Notes: generated by a model from the letters alone, not told the origin. A DNA stretch of 64,000 bases from DATATV01 sp036268615 (GCA_036268615.1 DATATV010000097.1:1-64000); one strand, 5' to 3'; positions 55,778 to 64,000 are shown, numbered from the stretch's first letter. A program made the numbers and translations.

Positions 55778-55797
55778 CCACGATCTTGACATCGTGG
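55778..55797. promoter_or_regulatory. Inverted repeat over a -35-like element before the phosphotransferase gene
   Basis: CCACGAT (55778-55784) and ATCGTGG (55791-55797) are perfect 7-bp arms around CTTGAC. TTGACA (55786-55791) sits inside it. No convincing -10 follows at 17-18 bp. The repeat could be an operator of the phosphotransferase gene; no regulator is adjacent. Confidence 0.45.
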
Positions 55798-55844
55798 TGA
55801 TGCGGGCCACACTCATCGAAAGATGAGCGAACCTGGGGGGTGCC

Positions 55845-56849
55845 GTGCTCAACCAGTACGACCGACGACAGCTGACCCGCGCCGAGCTGGACCGGGTACT
55901 GGCCGCCTCCGGAGTGGACCCGGCCGGCCTGCGGGCCTGGGTGGAGCTGACCGAGGGCACCTACAACACGGCCTACCGGATCGACCTGACCGGCGGCGAC
56001 AGCCTGGTGCTCAAGGTCGCGCCCCGCCCCGACCTACCCGCGTTGTCCCACGAGCGCGACCTACTGTCCACAGAGGCGATGTTCTACCGGGCCGCCGCCG
56101 CCTGCCCGGTGCCGTTGCCCCGGGTGGTGCACGACGACAACGGCCGGACGGTGATCGACTGCGACTTCCTGCTGATGACCGCTTGCCCCGGCCGGGGCTG
56201 GTACACCCAGGAGGACCAGCTCGATCCCGCCCAGCGGACGCGGCTGCGCACCGAATTCGGCGGGCTGATCGCGGCGTTGCACCAGGTGACCGGTTCGGGC
56301 TTCGGCTATCCACGGCAGGCAACTCCGCTCGCGACGACCTGGCGGGCGGCGTTTCTCGACATGGTCGACGTCGTGCTCGCCGATGCCGTCGACTACGCGG
56401 TCCCGCTGCCGCTGCCGCCGGTTGAGATCGCCGAGCGGGTCCGGGCCGCTGGCGATGTGCTGGCGGAGGTGACCACGCCGGTTCTGGTCCACTTTGATCT
56501 GTGGGACGGCAATATCCTGCTCGACCTGAACAGTGGGACCCCCGTGATCAGCGGGATCATCGACGCCGAGCGGGCCTTCTGGGGCGACCCGGCCGCCGAC
56601 TTCACCTCGTTGGACGTTTTTGGTGACGCGACGACGGATGTCGCACTGATGAGCGGCTATCAGGCTGCGGGCGGGCCGGTCGCGTTCACCGAATCGACGC
56701 GGCGGCGGATCGCGTTGTACCGATGCTATCTGTATCTGATCATGTTCGCCGAAGCCGCCCCGAGACGGTTTTCCGGGGCCGAGTACGAAGACCGAGTCAC
56801 CCGACTCAGCCCGCTGCTGATTGAGAACCTGACCACAGCGGCCGGGTAG
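55845..56849 (+). CDS. Aminoglycoside phosphotransferase-family (APH-fold) kinase
   Basis: 334 aa. The ATP-site Lys is in SLVLKVAPRPD, the catalytic Brenner motif is LVHFDLWDGNILLD (HxDxxxxN) and the metal Asp is in IIDAERAFWGDPAADF. This is the general APH/choline-kinase fold; substrates in this family include antibiotics, sugars and homoserine, so resistance should not be assumed. GTG 55845 follows GGGGGG. It stands alone. Confidence 0.88.
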   Translation: MLNQYDRRQLTRAELDRVLAASGVDPAGLRAWVELTEGTYNTAYRIDLTGGDSLVLKVAPRPDLPALSHERDLLSTEAMFYRAAAACPVPLPRVVHDDNGRTVIDCDFLLMTACPGRGWYTQEDQLDPAQRTRLRTEFGGLIAALHQVTGSGFGYPRQATPLATTWRAAFLDMVDVVLADAVDYAVPLPLPPVEIAERVRAAGDVLAEVTTPVLVHFDLWDGNILLDLNSGTPVISGIIDAERAFWGDPAADFTSLDVFGDATTDVALMSGYQAAGGPVAFTESTRRRIALYRCYLYLIMFAEAAPRRFSGAEYEDRVTRLSPLLIENLTTAAG

Positions 56850-56949
56850 TCCGACAGAAACCCGACCCGCCCGTGCGGCAACCTCGATCGCGCGATCGTC
56901 CTACGTGCGCTCGGTATCGGGGAGAAGGGGGTAGAGCGGTCGATCCCGC

Positions 56950-57312
56950 CTACTTCGGCTCCGCTGGTGTCATTTCGTCCAGTAGTGCGCGCACTGTCTC
57001 GTCCACCAGTCGGTACCGCATGATCCGTCCGTCCTTCGCGGCGGTGACCAAGCCGGCGGTGCGCAACAGGCGCAGAGCCTGGGACACCGCCGTGTCGTTC
57101 ATTCCGGCGGCCACCGCCAGATCGGACACACAGATGTCCGGGACCATCCTGATCGCCAGCAGCAGCGCCAGCCGACCGGGGTCGGCCAGCAGCGCGAACC
57201 GCTCGGCCCACTCACGCACCCGGTCGGGCGTGCCGATTCCCTCGATCGCATCGCAGACGCGGTGCTCATCGATGATGCGGCGATGCGCGCGTTCCGCGGG
57301 AACCAGGTGCAT
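56950..57312 (-). CDS. ArsR-family transcriptional regulator
   Basis: 120-aa winged helix. FALLADPGRLALLLAIRMVPDICVSDLAVAAGMNDTAVSQALRLLRTAGLVTAAKDGRIMRYRLVDETV is the core. Cys in DICVSDLA sits where CmtR/SmtB-type sensors have metal ligands, but the other ligands cannot be read with certainty. It starts 46 nt after the MFS gene in the same direction, so it may be in its operon or act on its own promoter. Confidence 0.88.
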   Translation of the reverse strand: MHLVPAERAHRRIIDEHRVCDAIEGIGTPDRVREWAERFALLADPGRLALLLAIRMVPDICVSDLAVAAGMNDTAVSQALRLLRTAGLVTAAKDGRIMRYRLVDETVRALLDEMTPAEPK

Positions 57313-57357
57313 ACGATGATTCTTCCTGTCTTTCGGCGCCGCCGCACCTGCCCCTGG

Positions 57358-59088
57358 TCACCCCTTTGCGGCGGCCTGGTTCTTCGGCGTTGCCGCCACC
57401 GTCGACCGGGCCGGGGTGTGCCTGCCGCGCAGCAGTGACGCGATCGCGGCGATCACGGCCATGATCATGGCCGCGGTGAACACGATGACCAGGCCGTGGT
57501 GGAACGGGCCGGACACCAGTTGCGGGAAGAACTCGTTACCGGTCAACACGGCTGCGTGACCCGGCGGCAGCGTGTTCAGGACGCCGCTGGGCGCCAGCAG
57601 GTGGCCGATCGGGTTGTCACCGAGGAACGCGGCGAACAGTGTGCTCACCGGCGGCAGCGTCGCCACCGAGTTCGCCGTGCCGGCCGGCACACCCTGTGCG
57701 GTCAGGCCGGCACTCAGTGTGCTGGGCAGCGAGGTGGCCAGGCCGGCGATCATCAGCGAGAAGAACACGCCGATGGACAGGGCGGTGCCCGAGTTCTGGA
57801 AGGTCGAGCGCATCCCGGAGGCCACTCCGCGTTGCTCCGGCGCCACGCTGCTCATGATCGCCGAGGTGTTCGGCGCGGAGAACATGCCCTGGCCGATGCC
57901 GCTGAGCAGCAACAAACCGGCGAACGCGGGATAGCTGAAGTCGACCGGCAGCAGGATCAACCCCAGGAAGGCGATCGCGACGAGCACCGTGCCGGTGGTG
58001 GCGAACAGGCGGGCGCCGAACCGGTCGGACAGGTAGCCCGACAGCGGACCCGCGATCAGGAATCCGACGGTGAGCGGCAGCATGTAGATGCCGGCCCACA
58101 GCGGTGTTCGCTCGAAGTTGTACCCGTGCAGGGGCAACCAGATGCCCTGCAACCAGATGATCAGCATGAACTGCATGCCGCCCCGGGCGATCGCGGTCAG
58201 CAGTGCGGCCAGGTTGCCGGCGGCGAACGCGCGGATCTTGAACAATCCCAGCCGGAACATCGGTTCGGCGATCCGGGTCTCCGCGATGCAGAAGACGACC
58301 AGCAACAGGATGCCCAGGCCGAGGCCACCGAGCACGAACGGGCTCGACCAGCCGGTCGGGTGGCCGCCGTAGGGCTGGATGCCGTAGGTGATCGCGGCCA
58401 GGATGATGCCGGCACCCGCCGTGAAGGTCAGGTTGCCGACCCAGTCGATCTTGGCCGGCCGCCGCTCGCCGACCTCGCGCAAGCTGCGGTAGGACCACAC
58501 GCTGCCGAACAGGCTGATCGGCACGCTCACCCAGAACACCGCGTGCCAGTCGATCTCGGCGAGCAGGCCACCGGCGAGCAGGCCGAGGAACTGGCCGGCC
58601 AACGCGGTGATCTGGTTCACGCCCAGCGCCATGCCGCGCTGGCGGGCGGGGAACGCGTCGGTGAGGATGGCCGCCGAGTTCGCGGTCAGCATCGCCCCGC
58701 CGACCGCCTGCACGATCCGCCAGCCGATCAGCCACAGGGCTCCGCCCCGCCCACTCAGTGGATCGAGGGACAGGGCTATCGAGGCGACCGCGAAGATGAC
58801 CAACCCGACGTTGTACATCTTGACCCGGCCGAACATGTCGCCCAGCCGCCCCAGCGCCACCACCAGCACCGCGGACACCAGCAGGTAGCCCAGGATCATC
58901 CAGAGCAGGTAGCTGATGTTGCCCGGGGCCAGTGGATCAAGGCCGATGCCACGGAAGATCGCCGGCAGCGAGATGATCACGATCGTGCCGTCCAGCGACG
59001 CGATCAGCACCCCGAGCGTCGTGTTGGACAGCGCGATCCACTTGTAGCGGTCGCTGTCGTCGGCCACCGCTGTCGGTCGGGGGCTCAC
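57358..59088 (-). CDS. MFS drug exporter, DHA2 (14-TMS) family
   Basis: 576 aa. The first helix TTLGVLIASLDGTIVIISLPAIFRGIG with Asp in TM1 and the A-motif-like LGRLGDMFGRVKMYNVG in loop 2-3 are typical DHA2. About fourteen hydrophobic segments follow, with motif C-like GQFLGLLAGGLLAEIDW. It exports a hydrophobic drug by proton antiport. GTG 59088 overlaps the marR stop by GTGA, so a MarR-controlled pair is clear. Confidence 0.93.
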   Translation of the reverse strand: MSPRPTAVADDSDRYKWIALSNTTLGVLIASLDGTIVIISLPAIFRGIGLDPLAPGNISYLLWMILGYLLVSAVLVVALGRLGDMFGRVKMYNVGLVIFAVASIALSLDPLSGRGGALWLIGWRIVQAVGGAMLTANSAAILTDAFPARQRGMALGVNQITALAGQFLGLLAGGLLAEIDWHAVFWVSVPISLFGSVWSYRSLREVGERRPAKIDWVGNLTFTAGAGIILAAITYGIQPYGGHPTGWSSPFVLGGLGLGILLLVVFCIAETRIAEPMFRLGLFKIRAFAAGNLAALLTAIARGGMQFMLIIWLQGIWLPLHGYNFERTPLWAGIYMLPLTVGFLIAGPLSGYLSDRFGARLFATTGTVLVAIAFLGLILLPVDFSYPAFAGLLLLSGIGQGMFSAPNTSAIMSSVAPEQRGVASGMRSTFQNSGTALSIGVFFSLMIAGLATSLPSTLSAGLTAQGVPAGTANSVATLPPVSTLFAAFLGDNPIGHLLAPSGVLNTLPPGHAAVLTGNEFFPQLVSGPFHHGLVIVFTAAMIMAVIAAIASLLRGRHTPARSTVAATPKNQAAAKG

Positions 59089-59534
59089 AGCCGCTCCGCC
59101 AGCCGATCCAGCAGTGGCAGGGCGGCCAACAGTTTGCGCTGCTCGGCCGGGCTGAACTCGGCACCGATGGCGCGGGCCAGCCGCTGGGTGCTCTCCGACC
59201 GGCGGTCCACCAGCACCGCGCGGCCGGCGGCGGTCACCGACATGGTGACCCGCCGCCGGTCGATCTCGTCGGGGTGGCGTTGCACGAGTTCGCGCTGCTC
59301 CAGCGCGGCCAGCGTGGCACCCATCGCCTGTGGTCGGACCCGCTCCTCGTCGGCCAGCACGCCGGGCGACGTCGCGCCCTGGTGCTCCAACCGGTACAGC
59401 ACGGAGACCTCGGACAGCGTCAGCTCGCCGACCGCGTGCGCCTGCCGCAACCGCCGGGCGATCCGCCCGACAGTCACCCGCAGGTCCGACGCGGCACGCA
59501 CGAGTTCGGGTGCAAGCTCCCTCAACTCAGCCAC
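59085..59534 (-). CDS. MarR-family repressor
   Basis: 149 aa. ELTLSEVSVLYRLEHQGATSPGVLADEERVRPQAMGATLAALEQRELVQRHPDEIDRRRVTMSVTAAGR is the MarR winged helix with the DxRR wing. GTG 59534 is the start; the AT-rich stretch 59535-59560 holds the -10-like TATAGT (minus strand), a likely site of self-regulation. It probably represses the exporter gene behind it. Confidence 0.92.
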   Translation of the reverse strand: MAELRELAPELVRAASDLRVTVGRIARRLRQAHAVGELTLSEVSVLYRLEHQGATSPGVLADEERVRPQAMGATLAALEQRELVQRHPDEIDRRRVTMSVTAAGRAVLVDRRSESTQRLARAIGAEFSPAEQRKLLAALPLLDRLAERL

Positions 59535-59770
59535 AAGTAGTAACTATAGACTTATCAACCTGGGTTGAGAATGGGTCGACGATCACACCGGCTTGCCTTA
59601 CGATGCACCGGGTTACACCGTCCAACTGGGACTAGGCCAAGTGGGCGACCATCTGAGACGCGACCTCCACGGCGCCGGAGCGAGCTCCGGTTGAGATCGA
59701 TCCTGGCGTCCGCCAACACGAACGCGGCTGAATCGGGGCCGGAAAAACCGACCACTACCGCCGGTCCATC

Positions 59771-59791
59771 AGTACTATGTCACATAGTACT
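59771..59791. promoter_or_regulatory. 21-bp perfect palindrome upstream of the proline racemase gene
   Basis: AGTACTATGT (59771-59780), C, ACATAGTACT (59782-59791): perfect 10-bp arms. It lies 13 nt before the ATG, next to GAGAGGAG, and contains TACTAT (59773-59778) as a possible -10. The rest of the 270-bp gap 59535-59804 shows no gene. The binding protein may be a GntR/FCD-type regulator outside the window or the RpiR at 62478-63410. Confidence 0.7.
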
Positions 59792-59804
59792 GAGAGGAGT
59801 CCCC

Positions 59805-60815
59805 ATGCCCGAAGTGAGCGTGATCGACTACCACACGGCCGGCGAGCCGTTCCGGATAGTCACCGCCGGCCTGCCACCCATCCCCGGCGAGAACATCCTG
59901 GCCCGCCGGGAATTCGCCCGACAGTCGACCGAAGTGGACAGTGTCCGGCAGCTCCTGGTCAACGAGCCGAGAGGGCACGCCGACATGTACGGCGGCTTCA
60001 TCGTGCCCGGCAACGACGAGGGCGCCGACCTGGGCGTGCTGTTCTGGCACAAGGACGGCTACTCCACCGCGTGCGGCCACGGAACCATCGCGCTGGGCGA
60101 GTGGGCGGTCAGCACCGGTCTGGTGGCCGCCAAGGAGAACGGCGACACCGACGTGGTGATCGACGTGCCCTCCGGCCGGGTCACCGCGCGAGTGACCTGC
60201 GTCGACGGTGTGGTGCAACGGATTTCCTTCCGTAACATCGCCTCCTACGTGGTCGCCCGGGACGTGCCGGTGCAGACCAGCCGGGGCCCGATCCGCGCCG
60301 ACATCGGCTACGGCGGCGCGCTCTACGCCTTCGTTCCGGCCTCCTCGGTGGGTCTGTCCGTCACGCCCGAGAACTACGCGGCGCTGACCGCCTTCGGCCG
60401 CGAGGTCAAGTGGGCGCTCAACGACACCGAGTACGCCCGGCACCCGAGCGAGCGCCGACTCGACGGCATCTACGCCGCCATCCTGTTCGACGACCTCGGC
60501 CAACTGGAAACCGGTCCGCACCAACGCAATGTGACGATCTTCGCCGACGGCGAGGTGGACCGCTCGCCGTGCGGCTCGGGTACCTCGGCGCGGCTCGCGC
60601 TGCTCGCCGACGAGGGCAGGCTGGGGCCCGGCCAGACGCTGCGGCACGACTCGATCATCGGCAGCACCTTCCTCGGCCGGATCGTCGAACACACCACCGC
60701 CGAGGGCCGGCCGGCGGTCATCTCGGAGGTCGAGGGCACGGCGTACCGGACCGGTACGGCCACCTTCACCCTCGATCCCCGGGACGAGCTGGGCCTGGGA
60801 TTCACCTTGCGGTGA
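59805..60815 (+). CDS. Proline racemase / 4-hydroxyproline 2-epimerase family
   Basis: 336 aa. Both catalytic Cys motifs are present: STACGHGTIALGEW and DRSPCGSGTSARLALL, so it should be a racemase or epimerase rather than the trans-3-hydroxyproline dehydratase, which has Thr in the second. YHTAGEPFRIVTAGLP is the usual start. The substrate (proline, 4-hydroxyproline or another imino acid) cannot be told. ATG 59805 has GAGAGGAGTCCCC upstream. Convergent with proC (gap 17 bp). Confidence 0.9.
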   Translation: MPEVSVIDYHTAGEPFRIVTAGLPPIPGENILARREFARQSTEVDSVRQLLVNEPRGHADMYGGFIVPGNDEGADLGVLFWHKDGYSTACGHGTIALGEWAVSTGLVAAKENGDTDVVIDVPSGRVTARVTCVDGVVQRISFRNIASYVVARDVPVQTSRGPIRADIGYGGALYAFVPASSVGLSVTPENYAALTAFGREVKWALNDTEYARHPSERRLDGIYAAILFDDLGQLETGPHQRNVTIFADGEVDRSPCGSGTSARLALLADEGRLGPGQTLRHDSIIGSTFLGRIVEHTTAEGRPAVISEVEGTAYRTGTATFTLDPRDELGLGFTLR

Positions 60816-60832
60816 AACGGAAGCCGCCCGGG

Positions 60833-61645
60833 TCAGGACTGTCCGAGCTCGACGGACCGATCCCGGGCGGCGGCCACCGCGGCCATCATCCCGGCCCGCA
60901 GTCCGTGTTCCTCCAGCTCACGCACGGCGGCGATGGTCATCCCGCCCGGGCTGCTGACCGCCGCCCGCAGGGCGACCGGATCGCTGCCGAGATCGCGCAG
61001 CATCAGCCCCGCGCCGGCCGCCGTCTGGGTCACCAGTTCGGTGGCCAGCTGCCGGGTCAGTCCCACCAGGACACCCGCGTCGATCATCGCCTCGGCCAGC
61101 AGGAAGAAGTACGCCGGGCCACTGCCCGACAGCGCGGTCACCGCGTCCAGCTGGGTTTCCGGCACGCGCACCACCCGGCCGACCGGACGCAACAGCTCCG
61201 TGGTCCGGTCGAGGTGGTCCTCACCGGCGTTGCTGCCCGCGCTGATCCCGATCATGCCGGCGCCCACCGCGACCGCGGTGTTGGGCATGCACCGCACCAC
61301 CGCGGGTTTCGCGGCCAGCCCCGCCTCGATGTGGCCGATGGTGATGCCGCCGACCGCCGACACGATCAGCTGGTCGTCGGTCACGTGTTCGGTGAGCTGG
61401 GGCAGCAGGTCGTCGACGTGATAGGGCTTCACGAACAGGAACACCGTGGACGCACCGCGCACGGCCGAAGCCAGGTCCAGCACGGGTACGCCGTAGCGCT
61501 CCCGGAGGTAGGCGGCCCGCTCCGGGGACAACTCGACGACGGCGATCTGCTCGGGCCGCAGCAGTTGCGGCTCGGCAGCCAGCAGGCCGGACAGCAACGC
61601 CTCGCCCATGTTGCCGCCGCCGATGATGGTGAGTTCGATCGTCAT
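60833..61645 (-). CDS. proC: Pyrroline-5-carboxylate reductase
   Basis: 270 aa. IIGGGNMGEALLSGLL is the NADPH-binding loop; VRCMPNTAVAVGAGMIGISAG and TALSGSGPAYFFLLAEAMIDAGVLVGL with VSSPGGMTIAAVRELEEHGLRAGMM are P5CR signatures. As part of an operon with an esterase and RpiR regulator, and next to a proline racemase, it may serve imino-acid metabolism rather than housekeeping proline synthesis (inference); a second proC elsewhere would support that. Confidence 0.93.
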   Translation of the reverse strand: MTIELTIIGGGNMGEALLSGLLAAEPQLLRPEQIAVVELSPERAAYLRERYGVPVLDLASAVRGASTVFLFVKPYHVDDLLPQLTEHVTDDQLIVSAVGGITIGHIEAGLAAKPAVVRCMPNTAVAVGAGMIGISAGSNAGEDHLDRTTELLRPVGRVVRVPETQLDAVTALSGSGPAYFFLLAEAMIDAGVLVGLTRQLATELVTQTAAGAGLMLRDLGSDPVALRAAVSSPGGMTIAAVRELEEHGLRAGMMAAVAAARDRSVELGQS

Positions 61646-61647
61646 GG

Positions 61648-62481
61648 TCAGGCCACCTTCGGGAGCACGTCGCTGAGGAACTTCTGCACGGTCGGCTGGA
61701 TCAGGAAGGGCCGGTGGCCGACACCGGGCACCACGTCGAACCGCACCGGGATCTGGTGGGCGGCGAAGTTGTCGCGCAGGGTGATGAGCCGCTCGACCCG
61801 GGTGTCGCCACCGGCGTCGATGTCCGGTTCGGTGATCTCCCAGGTGTCGGTGTCCGCCTCGCCGATGACCATCTGGATCGGCAGTTCGCGCAGCGCGGCG
61901 AGGTCCAGCTCGGTGCCGAACAGCTCAGCCAGGTCCGCGGTGCCCAGCCACCACGGCACGTCCGGGTTGATCCGGGTGATCCGGCCCGGCGCGCCGATGG
62001 ACAGCGCCGCCAGCCGGTGCGGGTGCAGGTAGGCGAACCGGTGCGCGAACTGGCCGCCGCCGGAGAAGCCGTGCAGGAAGAAGCGCTCGGTGTTCACCCG
62101 GTACTGCTCGCCGATCTCGGTGATGATGTCGAGAAGCACGTGGTCGAACCGGATGTCGTGGAACAGGATTCGCTTGAAGCTGTGCAGGTCGCCCGGTTCG
62201 ATCACGCCGGCCGGGAACAGCGGCGCCACCACCACACAGTCGTGCGTCTCGGCGAACTCGCGGTACTCGTTGCGGTAGCGCTCGGCGGTGCGCGCGGTGC
62301 CGTGCATCAACACCACCAGCGGCAGCGGCGTCCTGGTCGTCCGGTGCGCGCTGGGCACGTACATGCAGTAGGAGAACCGCTGGTCGTGCTGCGAGGCGAA
62401 GAAGCTGGTGGGCCCGGAATGGTAGAACTCGACCGGGTCGAGAATCCGGGCCGCGGCGGCCTTGGTCTGTGCGTCGGTCAT
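61648..62481 (-). CDS. Alpha/beta hydrolase (esterase D/PHB-depolymerase-like)
   Basis: 277 aa. LPLVVLMHGTARTAERYRNEY gives the oxyanion HG, FFLHGFSGGGQFAHRFAYLHP the nucleophile Ser, and DVVPGVGHRPFLIQP the catalytic His; the Asp is probably in VIGEADTDTWE. No signal peptide. It lies between proC and the RpiR gene, with a 4-bp overlap to the latter and 2 nt to proC. Substrate may be an ester, amide or lactam relevant to the neighbouring C45 gene (inference). Confidence 0.85.
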   Translation of the reverse strand: MTDAQTKAAAARILDPVEFYHSGPTSFFASQHDQRFSYCMYVPSAHRTTRTPLPLVVLMHGTARTAERYRNEYREFAETHDCVVVAPLFPAGVIEPGDLHSFKRILFHDIRFDHVLLDIITEIGEQYRVNTERFFLHGFSGGGQFAHRFAYLHPHRLAALSIGAPGRITRINPDVPWWLGTADLAELFGTELDLAALRELPIQMVIGEADTDTWEITEPDIDAGGDTRVERLITLRDNFAAHQIPVRFDVVPGVGHRPFLIQPTVQKFLSDVLPKVA

Positions 62482-63410
62482 TGTGTGGTTTCTCCTGGCT
62501 GTTCACGGCGGCGGCGCGACTGGCGGCGCCGCTCCTCGTTGTCCGGGGCCAACGTGGCCCGCAGCGAGTTCAGTAGTTCCGACGTGGAGTTGGCCCGATC
62601 CCGATCGCGGGTGGCCACGCCGGCCATCAGGCAGTCGGTGACCAGCAGCGCGCTCAGTCCCTCACCGCTGATCCCGGTGCCGGACAGCACCGAGGGCAGG
62701 CTGACGGTCACCCGGTCGGCGAGCGTCGGACCGAGCGAGTCGGTGATCAGAATGACGGCGGCGCCGACCTCCCCGGCCCGCTCGACCAGGACCACCATGT
62801 CCCTGATCAGCCGTGCCGGCGCGTAGAGGACCACGACGTCCCCCTCGCGCAGCCCGATCAGGTCGTCGGCCAGCCGGAATCCGGTGTGGTAGATGGCGCG
62901 CGCCGACCGGCCCAGCCGGCACAGCCGCAGGGCCAGGTAGGTCGACGGCAGCTCGGAGCCGCCGAGGCCGAAGCTGACCACCTGCCGCGCGCCGGCGACC
63001 AGGTCGACCGCGGTCACGAAGTCCTGTTCCTGGATCAGTCTGCGGGTTTCCGCGAGTCGCTCCTCCGCCTCGCTGAACACGTAGTCCAGCAGGGCGGCTG
63101 TTTCCTGCTCGACCCGCTCGATCGCATTGATCAACCGAACCGACGGGCGGGTGCCACCGATGATCTGCTGGCCCAGCCCGCGTTTGAGCTCGGGCAGGCC
63201 GGAATAGCCCAGTGTCTTGGCGGTGCGAACCACCGTGGCGTCGCTGGTTTCCGTGGCCGCACCGATCTCCTCCGCGGTGGCGAAGATGATCTCCTGAACG
63301 TGGTCGCGAAGGTATTCCGCGACCCGACGCTCCGCCGGTGGCATCACGGCCAGCTTCTCCGCGACGCGTTCACGCAGGGAATCGCTGGCGGACTGATCCG
63401 TAGTCGTCAC
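62478..63410 (-). CDS. RpiR-family transcriptional regulator
   Basis: 310 aa. The N-terminal HTH_6 reads MPPAERRVAEYLRDHVQEIIFATAEEIGAATETSDATVVRTAKTLGYSGLPELKRGL; the C-terminal SIS domain has VVSFGLGGSELPSTYLALRL and EGDVVVLYAPARLIRDM. SIS domains bind phosphosugars in most cases, but relatives control amino-acid genes. GTG 63410 is chosen since it starts near the HTH. The C-terminal RRRQSRRRREQ is strongly basic. Likely controls both its own operon and the divergent C45 gene. Confidence 0.9.
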   Translation of the reverse strand: MTTTDQSASDSLRERVAEKLAVMPPAERRVAEYLRDHVQEIIFATAEEIGAATETSDATVVRTAKTLGYSGLPELKRGLGQQIIGGTRPSVRLINAIERVEQETAALLDYVFSEAEERLAETRRLIQEQDFVTAVDLVAGARQVVSFGLGGSELPSTYLALRLCRLGRSARAIYHTGFRLADDLIGLREGDVVVLYAPARLIRDMVVLVERAGEVGAAVILITDSLGPTLADRVTVSLPSVLSGTGISGEGLSALLVTDCLMAGVATRDRDRANSTSELLNSLRATLAPDNEERRRQSRRRREQPGETTQ

Positions 63411-63454
63411 GACGAACCTTGACTTCCTCGTAGCGTGGTCTAACCTACCCGTAA

Positions 63455-63470
63455 TCCGCACTACTGCGGA
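63455..63470. promoter_or_regulatory. Inverted repeat in the rpiR-C45 divergent region
   Basis: TCCGCA (63455-63460) and TGCGGA (63465-63470) around CTAC form a 16-bp palindrome in the 140-bp divergent gap. A plausible RpiR site; it does not resemble the palindrome at 59771-59791. Confidence 0.4.
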
Positions 63471-63550
63471 CGGCTCTACTGTAGCGAAAACTAGGGCCAT
63501 TCGGCCAGCGCATCCCCCACAGCATCCCGAACGTGAGGAGACCAACTGTC

Positions 63551-64000
63551 ATGGCGGCACGTTCGGTACCGTTGATCGAGGTCAGCGGCGACGCTCGGCA
63601 GCGGGGGCACGCCTACGGCGAGGCCGCGCGAGCCGAGATCCGCAGCTCGATCGACTACTACCAACGCGCGTTCGCCGTCTCCGCCGGACTCGACTGGCCC
63701 GACGTGCTCGCCGCCGCCCAGCAGTGGCGCGACCTGATCGGCAGCACCGCACCGGAACTGCTGGTCGAGATGGACGCCATCGCCGAGGGCGCCGGTGTGC
63801 GGCGGGACGAGATCCTGGCGCTCAACGCCCGCGGCGAGATCGTACGCAACCGGGACAGCCAGTTCAGCAGCCACGGCGAGGGCGAACTGCCCGAGGGCTG
63901 CTCGTCGTTCGCGCTACTGCCCGAGGCGACCGGCGACGGACACGTCTACTGCGGCCAGAACTGGGACTGGCGCACCGGAACCCAGCCCAGCATGGTGGTG
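63551..64000 (+). CDS. C45-family peptidase / acyl-CoA:6-aminopenicillanate acyltransferase-like (3' cut)
   Basis: The first 150 residues of an Ntn-hydrolase precursor. PLIEVSGDARQRGHAYGEAARAEI is the usual pro-region start and GCSSFALLPEATGDG holds the self-cleavage Gly-Cys with Cys (~116) as N-terminal nucleophile of the mature beta chain; GQNWDWR follows as in the family. Such enzymes hydrolyse or transfer acyl groups on amino-acid or beta-lactam nuclei. ATG 63551 has GAGGAG about 9 nt upstream. The 3' end is outside the window. Confidence 0.9.
   Translation, partial: MAARSVPLIEVSGDARQRGHAYGEAARAEIRSSIDYYQRAFAVSAGLDWPDVLAAAQQWRDLIGSTAPELLVEMDAIAEGAGVRRDEILALNARGEIVRNRDSQFSSHGEGELPEGCSSFALLPEATGDGHVYCGQNWDWRTGTQPSMVV

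Noticed and set aside
55845..56849. Calling the APH-fold protein an aminoglycoside-resistance gene
   Set aside because: Only the general fold and Brenner motif are visible; the family covers many substrates.
56885..56898. GC palindrome CGATCGCGCGATCG between convergent genes as a terminator
   Set aside because: Self-complementary without a loop and a common random pattern in GC-rich DNA.
1..64000. CRISPR arrays, tRNA or rRNA genes, insertion sequences, phage integrases
   Set aside because: No repeat-spacer pattern, no cloverleaf-like segment, no transposase or integrase motif seen on either strand.

Overview
The window is about 70 % G+C, densely coded, with GTG and TTG starts, ATGA/GTGA overlaps, LutABC, ANTAR proteins, PAC2 and DosR-type regulators. 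This points to a filamentous actinomycete, most likely of the Pseudonocardiales (inference; there is no rRNA in the window). It is a chromosomal catabolic region. I see no insertion sequence, integrase, CRISPR array, tRNA or rRNA.

Layout. (1) 1-1100: 5' end of thrS (minus). (2) 1358-5548: an isolated five-gene plus-strand cassette in which every junction is 0-4 bp: a membrane-anchored alpha/alpha-toroid (terpene-cyclase/prenyltransferase-repeat) protein, a uracil-PRTase-like enzyme, a SAM methyltransferase, a DUF84 (ITPase/XTPase-like) enzyme and a divergent PfkB kinase. I cannot assign it to a known pathway; it is the best candidate for an undescribed system. (3) 5583-16701: complete L-rhamnose module (rhaT-P-Q-S-M-I-D-B, minus) with a divergent LacI regulator, followed 4 nt later by lutABC for the L-lactate that rhamnose breakdown yields. 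(4) 19621-22252: flavin-type small protein and a DevS/DevR-like two-component pair. (5) 22296-26952: AraC regulator, fused maleylacetate reductase/hydroxyquinol 1,2-dioxygenase and a phenolic FAD monooxygenase. (6) 27035-29785: SnoaL-like protein, then a BlaI/M56 pair divergent from uppP across a shared operator-like repeat.

(7) 29853-34394: HAD phosphatase, ROK kinase, an orphan membrane protein and a secreted TAP-type peptidase. (8) 34470-44954: myo-inositol catabolism and ABC uptake (iolC, aldolase, iolB, iolD, iolE-like, SBP, permease, ATPase, iolG, all minus) with a divergent GntR regulator and a perfect-arm operator palindrome; iolA is not in the window. (9) 45078-48771: PAC2, GDSL hydrolase, two tail-to-tail GAF/ANTAR regulators and a zinc-knuckle miniprotein. 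(10) 48970-52438: galB-galC-galD-like lower pathway plus an extradiol VOC dioxygenase, probably from a leaderless promoter. (11) 52464-54301: zinc-less MDR oxidoreductase divergent from a true TetR-like repressor over tandem tetO-like operators, then a decayed CPCC-family gene. (12) 54316-59534: lysA, a phosphotransferase, ArsR, and a MarR-MFS exporter pair. (13) 59805-64000: proline racemase/hydroxyproline epimerase, proC, an esterase, an RpiR regulator and the start of a C45 acyltransferase/peptidase.

The catabolic blocks each carry their own regulator, usually divergent, and most have a palindrome or direct repeat visible in the shared intergenic region. The antisense frames of these GC-rich genes give many long but spurious open frames, which are left out.
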